Shown piece by piece: positions 5,165 to 8,649 of a stretch of 8,649 bases of DNA. Where the stretch lies: the NCBI GenBank assembly GCA_946480295.1, contig CAMLIT010000152.1, positions 1 through 8,649 on the forward strand, read 5' to 3'. Source of the stretch: an uncultured Gemmatimonadota bacterium (lineage in GTDB: Bacteria; Gemmatimonadota; Gemmatimonadetes; Gemmatimonadales; Gemmatimonadaceae). The notes beneath the pieces were generated by a model. That model made no database searches. It saw only the letters and a list, made by a program, of their open reading frames with translations, and had not been told where the DNA came from. The stretch's first letter is position 1; every line of letters starts with the position of its first letter. A program made the translations under genes and the position numbers.

Positions 5165-6376
5165 ATGACCGCCGCCGCCCACCTCGTCCATCCGCTCGAC
5201 CAGATCTCGCTCGGCAAGATCGTCCAGATCCGCGAGCAGCTCCTGAAGTCGCAGGCCGCCGGGACCCGCGTCTTCCGGTTCGAGTCGGGCGACCCGAGCT
5301 TCAGCATCGCCCCGCACGTGCGCAAGGCGATCGAGGACGCCGCGGCGGCGGGGAAGACGCACTACATCCCGAACGACGGCATCCCCGAGCTGCGCCGCGC
5401 GCTCGCCGAGAAGGTCCGCACGAAGAACGGCGTGAGCGGCGTGAAGCCGACGGACATCTTCGTCACCAACGGGGCGATGCACGCGCTGTACGTCACCTTC
5501 GGCGCGCTGCTCTCCGCCGGCGACGAGGTGATCCTCCCCGATCCGATGTGGACCGAGGTCGCCGAGAACGTGCGCCTCGCCGGCGGCGTGGTCGTCGGCA
5601 TCCCACTCAGCGCCGAGGAGCACTTCGAGTACCGGCCCGACCGCATCGAGGCGGCGATCACCGAGCGCACCCGCGCCATCTTCCTCAACACGCCGCACAA
5701 CCCCACCGGCGCCGTGCTCCCGCGCGAGCGGCTCCAGCAGATCCTCGACATCGCCCGCCGCAACGACCTCTGGATCGTCGCCGACGAGGCGTACGAGGAC
5801 ATCATCTACGCGCCGCACACGCACACCTCCATCGCCTCGCTCGCCGGCGACTACGCCGACCGCGTCGTCTCGGTGTACTCGTTCTCCAAGAGCCATGCGA
5901 TGCCGGGGCTGCGCGTCGGGTACATCGTCACGCAGAACGGGCTCCTGCAGTCGCGCATCCCGAAGCTGCTGCGCTGCACCATCAACGGCGTGAACAGCCT
6001 CGCCCAGTGGGGCGCGCTCGCCGCCGTGACCGGCCCGCAGGAGAACGTCGGCGCCATGCGCGACGAGTACAAGGCGCGCCGCGACCTGATGCTCGAGGCG
6101 CTCCGCGGCATCCCCGGCGTGCGGCCCTTCGAGCCGCGCGGCGCGTTCTACCTCTGGGTGGAGCTCGAGCCGTCGCTGTACGAGCGGCTCGGCGTCGAGG
6201 ACGCGGACGCGCTCTCGACGGTGCTCGCCGCCCGCGGCATCGGCAGCGCGCCGGGCGACGCCTTCGGTGCGTCGTGCGCGAACGCGATCCGGTTCGCGTA
6301 CAGCTGCGCGACGGAGATGGTGCGCGAGGGGCGGGGCGCGCTGCGCGCCGCGCTCCTCGGCGAGGCCAAGGCGTGA
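5165..6376 (+). CDS. Class I/II PLP-dependent aminotransferase
   Basis: 403 residues from the ATG at 5165, chosen because AGGAG (5151-5155) sits at good spacing and because the fold begins here. The in-frame ATG at 5018 would add 49 residues unlike the family. Fold-type I landmarks: FESGDPSF near residue 38-45; HNPTG with Asn179; ADEAYED with Asp207 and Tyr210 (PLP ring contacts); SFSKSHAMPGLRVGY with Schiff-base Lys242; and IRFAYS with Arg376, the usual carboxylate-binding arginine. It transfers an amino group between an amino acid and a 2-oxoacid in the cytoplasm. The gene overlaps the omega-amidase gene by 4 nt, so a glutamine- or asparagine-using transaminase, for example in methionine salvage, is the best guess. 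An aspartate aminotransferase role is the main alternative. Confidence 0.95.
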   Translation: MTAAAHLVHPLDQISLGKIVQIREQLLKSQAAGTRVFRFESGDPSFSIAPHVRKAIEDAAAAGKTHYIPNDGIPELRRALAEKVRTKNGVSGVKPTDIFVTNGAMHALYVTFGALLSAGDEVILPDPMWTEVAENVRLAGGVVVGIPLSAEEHFEYRPDRIEAAITERTRAIFLNTPHNPTGAVLPRERLQQILDIARRNDLWIVADEAYEDIIYAPHTHTSIASLAGDYADRVVSVYSFSKSHAMPGLRVGYIVTQNGLLQSRIPKLLRCTINGVNSLAQWGALAAVTGPQENVGAMRDEYKARRDLMLEALRGIPGVRPFEPRGAFYLWVELEPSLYERLGVEDADALSTVLAARGIGSAPGDAFGASCANAIRFAYSCATEMVREGRGALRAALLGEAKA

Positions 6377-7215
6377 GCGCGCCGGAAGACGTCGGGCGCG
6401 CGCCGCTGCGCGTCGCGCTCGGCGAATACGACACCGGGTGGCACGACCCCGAGGCGTCGCTCTCGCGCGCGGACGCGCTGATCGCCCGCGCCCGGCGGGC
6501 GGGCGCGCGGCTCGTCGTGCTCCCCGAGATGGCCACCACCGGCTTTTCCATGGAGAGCACCGCCGTGGCCGAGCCGATCACGGGGCCGAGCGTGCAGCGC
6601 CTGGGCGAGATCGCGGCGGCGCACGACGTGTGGATCCTGGCGGGCGTGGCGACGCGCGCCGCCGAGGACTCGGGGAGCGCCTGCGCCTACAACTCGGCGC
6701 TCCTCTTCGCGCCCACCGGCCGCCTGAACGCGGCCTACCACAAGCAGCGCCTCTTCGCGTACGCCGGCGAGCACCGGAGCTACCGTCCGGGCGCGGGTCC
6801 CCTCGTCCTCGAGGTCGAGGGGGTGCGGGTGAGCCCGTTCATCTGCTACGACCTTCGCTTCCCCGAGCTGTTCCGGGCGGTGGCGCCGCGCGTGGACGCG
6901 TTCCTCCTCGTCGCCAACTGGCCGGCGTCGCGCCGCACCCACTGGGACGTGCTCGTGCGCGCGCGCGCGATCGAGAACCAGTGCTACATGATCGCGGTGA
7001 ATCGCGTCGGCACGGCGGACAACCTCGACTACGACGGCGGCTCGATCGCCTATGGGCCGTGGGGCGACGAGGCGACGGTGGTGGCGGGTGGGGCGGGGGA
7101 CGTGCCGCGCATCGTGGAAGTGAACCCCGCGCTCGTCGCCGACGTGCGCAAGCGCTACCCCTTCCTGCGGGACCAGCAGGCCGCACCGCTCGTCCCGGTG
7201 GGCGCCGACGCCTGA
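6373..7215 (+). CDS. Nitrilase-superfamily omega-amidase (YafV/Nit2-like)
   Basis: 280 residues from a GTG at 6373 that overlaps the aminotransferase stop as GTGA, a typical translational-coupling junction. The frame stays open far upstream but only as a shadow of the aminotransferase. The carbon-nitrogen hydrolase triad is visible: Glu52 in LPEMATTGFSM, Lys124 in YHKQRLF, Cys158 in ICYDLRFPELF, plus Glu133 in AGEH. TGFSME and HKQRLFAYAGEHRSYRPG resemble the E. coli YafV / mammalian Nit2 type, about 256-280 residues. That group hydrolyses alpha-ketoglutaramate and alpha-ketosuccinamate, the products of glutamine and asparagine transamination, and so pulls the partner transaminase forward. It is cytoplasmic, with no signal peptide. 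Substrate is inferred from family and neighbour. Confidence 0.94.
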   Translation: MSAPEDVGRAPLRVALGEYDTGWHDPEASLSRADALIARARRAGARLVVLPEMATTGFSMESTAVAEPITGPSVQRLGEIAAAHDVWILAGVATRAAEDSGSACAYNSALLFAPTGRLNAAYHKQRLFAYAGEHRSYRPGAGPLVLEVEGVRVSPFICYDLRFPELFRAVAPRVDAFLLVANWPASRRTHWDVLVRARAIENQCYMIAVNRVGTADNLDYDGGSIAYGPWGDEATVVAGGAGDVPRIVEVNPALVADVRKRYPFLRDQQAAPLVPVGADA

Positions 7216-7270
7216 GCGCGGCGCGCGCGCCCGCGTACGGCGCGCCCGCCCCGACCGTCCGACCAGACTC

Positions 7271-7306
7271 TTCGGCTGCCTCGCCGCCTTGGGCGAGGCA
7301 GCCGAA
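7271..7306 (+). terminator. 15-bp hairpin terminator after the omega-amidase gene
   Basis: The arms ttcggctgcctcgcc (7271-7285) and ggcgaggcagccgaa (7292-7306) are perfect reverse complements with a 6-nt loop gccttg. It is 55 nt past the stop and 33 nt before the marR -35 box, which insulates the two units. The downstream ctgttct is only mildly U-rich. Confidence 0.8.
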
Positions 7307-7338
7307 CTGTTCTACGTCCCCCCCCCCGGCGCGCGACC

Positions 7339-7367
7339 TTGACGATGCGTGTTATGACACATATTAT
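7339..7367 (+). promoter_or_regulatory. marR promoter with embedded operator
   Basis: The -35 TTGACG (7339-7344), a 17-bp spacer, and the -10 TATTAT (7362-7367). The spacer holds atgcgtgttatgacac (7345-7360), whose core GTGT-TATG-ACAC is a near-palindrome. The predicted transcription start falls on or beside the ATG at 7374, and no ribosome binding site is present, so the mRNA is probably leaderless. Confidence 0.85.
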
Positions 7368-7373
7368 CCGGTC

Positions 7374-7841
7374 ATGCCGAGCCGATTGCGGGACGAGATC
7401 AAGCAGACCAGGCCGTTCGACAGCCTGGAGCAGGAGGCACAGCTCAGCATCCAGCGTACGGCGGCGGTGCTCGACCACGCCTTCGCCGACGCCCTGAAGC
7501 CGCACGGCATCACGCCGACGCAGTACAACGTGCTGCGCATCCTGCGCGGGGCGGGCGCGACGGGGCTCTGCCGCAACGAGGTCCGCGACCGGCTCGTCGC
7601 GCAGGTGCCGGACGTGACGCGGCTCCTCGACCGCATGGAGGAGGGGGGCCTCGTGGCGCGCGAGCGCGACCCGGACGACCGGCGGCTCGTGAACACGCGC
7701 ATCACGCGCGCCGGGGTCGCCCTGCTGGAGCGGCTGGAGGCCCCGATCGCCGAGCTGCACCGGCGGCAGCTCGGGCACCTGGGGCAGCGCAAGCTCCGCG
7801 AGCTGATCGCGCTCCTGGCCGAAGCACGGCGCCGGCCGTGA
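7374..7841 (+). CDS. MarR family transcriptional regulator
   Basis: 155 residues, normal for MarR. The ATG at 7374 coincides with the predicted transcription start; the long open frame upstream is a shadow. The winged helix-turn-helix spans about 45-115: GITPTQYNVLRILRGAG, then the recognition-helix region VPDVTRLLDRMEEGGLV, then the wing RERDPDDRRLVNTRIT with the family D-x-R-R motif. The flanking helices 18-42 and 114-150 form the dimer interface. It has a single cysteine, Cys66, just before the recognition helix, a possible thiol sensor; this is inference. Matching palindromes in its own promoter and in the doxX promoter predict autorepression and control of doxX and the following VOC gene, with release by a quinone-, phenol- or oxidant-type signal by analogy with MhqR/CatR systems. 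Confidence 0.95.
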   Translation: MPSRLRDEIKQTRPFDSLEQEAQLSIQRTAAVLDHAFADALKPHGITPTQYNVLRILRGAGATGLCRNEVRDRLVAQVPDVTRLLDRMEEGGLVARERDPDDRRLVNTRITRAGVALLERLEAPIAELHRRQLGHLGQRKLRELIALLAEARRRP

Positions 7842-7849
7842 ACGTTTTC

Positions 7850-7878
7850 GCGACAATGCGTGTTATCACACCTACATG
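7850..7878 (+). promoter_or_regulatory. doxX promoter with second MarR operator
   Basis: atgcgtgttatcacac (7856-7871) matches the marR-promoter site at 15 of 16 positions. In the same geometry it is flanked by GCGACA (7850-7855) as a -35 and TACATG (7873-7878) as a poor -10, with a 17-bp spacer. The weaker boxes, together with a normal Shine-Dalgarno TGGAGG (7894-7899) before doxX, suggest a tightly repressed promoter. Confidence 0.75.
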
Positions 7879-7906
7879 ATCGAACTCTTCACCTGGAGGC
7901 ACTCGG

Positions 7907-8362
7907 ATGTCCACCCCAACCACCACCGCCGGACGACCGGCCCTCGGCCTGACGATCCTGCGCGTCGTTCTCGGCCTCGTCTTCATCGCGCACGGCGCCC
8001 AGAAGCTGTTCGTCTTCGGGCATGCGGGGGTCACCGGCGCCTTCACGCAGATGGGCGTGCCCTTTCCCTCCCTCACCGGTGCAGCGGTGACGGCGCTGGA
8101 GCTCGTCGGCGGCATCGCCCTCGTGGTCGGCGCGTTCACGGGGATCGCCGCCGCGCTCATCGCGCTCGAGATGCTCGGCGCGATCGTCTTCGTGCACGCG
8201 AAGAACGGCTTCTTCCTGCCTAACGGCGCGGAGTACGCCCTCACCCTCCTCGCGGCGAACGTCGCCGTGACGCTCGCCGGTCCCGGCGCGTTCGCCGTCG
8301 ACAACGTGCTGGCGACGCGCCACCGCGTCGGCGCGGAGACCCCCGTCGGCAGCCGGGCGTGA
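7907..8362 (+). CDS. DoxX family integral membrane protein
   Basis: 151 residues; the ATG at 7907 has TGGAGG seven bases upstream. Four membrane segments can be drawn at about 12-29, 56-76, 78-97 and 109-127. Diagnostic motifs: [17 protein letters not shown] (Arg19, His29, Gln32-Lys33) in segment 1, Glu65 in segment 2, and HAKNGFF...[10 protein letters not shown] at 97-116. DoxX proteins are inner-membrane proteins often paired with MarR regulators. Bacillus CatD and MhqP, both DoxX members, accompany ring-cleavage dioxygenases in quinone/catechol-inducible operons. Here the gene lies between marR and a CatE-like VOC gene and carries the MarR operator, consistent with a role in electrophile or redox stress. 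Its biochemical activity is unknown. Confidence 0.93.
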   Translation: MSTPTTTAGRPALGLTILRVVLGLVFIAHGAQKLFVFGHAGVTGAFTQMGVPFPSLTGAAVTALELVGGIALVVGAFTGIAAALIALEMLGAIVFVHAKNGFFLPNGAEYALTLLAANVAVTLAGPGAFAVDNVLATRHRVGAETPVGSRA

Positions 8363-8387
8363 GATGCGCCACGCTCCCGGAGATCTC

Positions 8388-8649
8388 ATGAGCGGCGGGG
8401 CCCCCGATCGGGGCGACCACGCGCCGACGGGCGCCGATAAGTTGGCCTACGGCATCCCGGCGCCGGGGCGTCCCTTGCCGGCGGCGACGCGCGTCGGCAG
8501 GGTGCGGCTCCGCGTCGCCGATCTGGAGCGTTCGCTGCGCTTCTACGGCGACGTCCTCGGCTTCCGCGTCGTCGAGCGCACGGCGCGCGGCGCGGCGCTC
8601 GCGCCCTACGGCGACGACGTGCCGCTCGTCGAGCTGGAGGATGGCGCGG
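8388..8649 (+). CDS. VOC superfamily protein, CatE/glyoxalase-like (3' end outside window)
   Basis: 87 codons visible. I chose the ATG at 8388 because GGAG (8379-8382) sits 5 nt upstream. The in-frame ATG at 8364, 1 nt after the doxX stop, is possible and would add eight residues. After about 34 flexible residues, the first VOC repeat reads VRLRVADLERSLRFYGDVLGFRVVER, followed by GDDVPLVELEDGA, the order seen in CatE-like catechol 2,3-dioxygenase/glyoxalase relatives. At the place of the usual metal-binding His (GHVxLxV) this protein has Arg38 and Arg40, so the first-half ligand seems to be missing. The second half, with the other ligands, lies beyond the window. It is probably cotranscribed with doxX (25-nt gap) under MarR control. 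Confidence 0.87.
   Translation, partial: MSGGAPDRGDHAPTGADKLAYGIPAPGRPLPAATRVGRVRLRVADLERSLRFYGDVLGFRVVERTARGAALAPYGDDVPLVELEDGA

Noticed and set aside
4928..5896. 322-codon minus-strand open frame
   Set aside because: Antisense to the clear aminotransferase gene and crosses the leader hairpin and the second small ORF; low-complexity Val/Gly/Asp/Arg composition.
3196..7245. gtacgg-containing GC palindromic stretches shortly after three stop codons (near 3200, 4111, 7233)
   Set aside because: Only about 6-8 nt are shared and the surrounding structures differ; expected by chance at this base composition.
1..8649. CRISPR array, transposase, phage or antiviral defence genes
   Set aside because: None found: no regularly spaced repeats, no transposase or integrase motifs, and codon usage is even across the genes.

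Overview
This is a very GC-rich, compact bacterial segment. Codon positions are strongly GC-biased, intergenic gaps are short, and long spurious open frames run antisense to most genes. The organism is probably a soil-type Gram-negative bacterium with Sec, lipoprotein-like and Tat export signals. The gene content and a short protein near 4312 are reminiscent of Gemmatimonadota. That placement is inference from style; no 16S or other marker gene is present.

Left part, minus strand (1-2504): a glycoside hydrolase family 3 beta-glucosidase-type enzyme, cut by the left window edge, lies downstream of a Tat-exported NIPSNAP protein. A perfect 12-bp hairpin separates them. Centre-left, plus strand (2672-4572): a trans-editing prolyl-tRNA deacylase (ProX/YbaK), then three small proteins of unknown function. 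One is a secreted protein with a strong ribosome binding site, one is an 83-residue orphan, and one is an 86-residue protein of a compositionally familiar short family. A 14-bp inverted repeat lies between the first two.

Centre (4613-5164): a strong sigma-70-like promoter opens a region holding a tRNA-Asn(GUU) gene flanked by two related elements. Each consists of a tiny basic open frame ending in a Ser-Gly stop, then an alternating CG tract, then a hairpin of nearly the same architecture (5-bp outer stem, 5' bulge ending AA, 8-9-bp stem, small defect, 4-bp stem, tiny loop). This duplicated peptide-plus-hairpin element is the least explained and most interesting feature here.

Right part, plus strand: a class I/II PLP aminotransferase is translationally coupled (4-nt overlap) to a nitrilase-fold omega-amidase of the YafV/Nit2 type. 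The pair fits the glutamine transaminase-omega-amidase pathway for re-amination of 2-oxoacids, for example in methionine salvage. A 15-bp hairpin terminator ends this unit. Next come a MarR regulator, a DoxX membrane protein and a VOC/CatE-like protein cut by the right edge. The layout resembles the MarR-controlled quinone/catechol-response operons catDE and mhqNOP of Bacillus subtilis. Two nearly identical 16-bp operator-like sites sit in the marR and doxX promoters, so autoregulation plus control of doxX is a direct prediction. The marR mRNA is probably leaderless.
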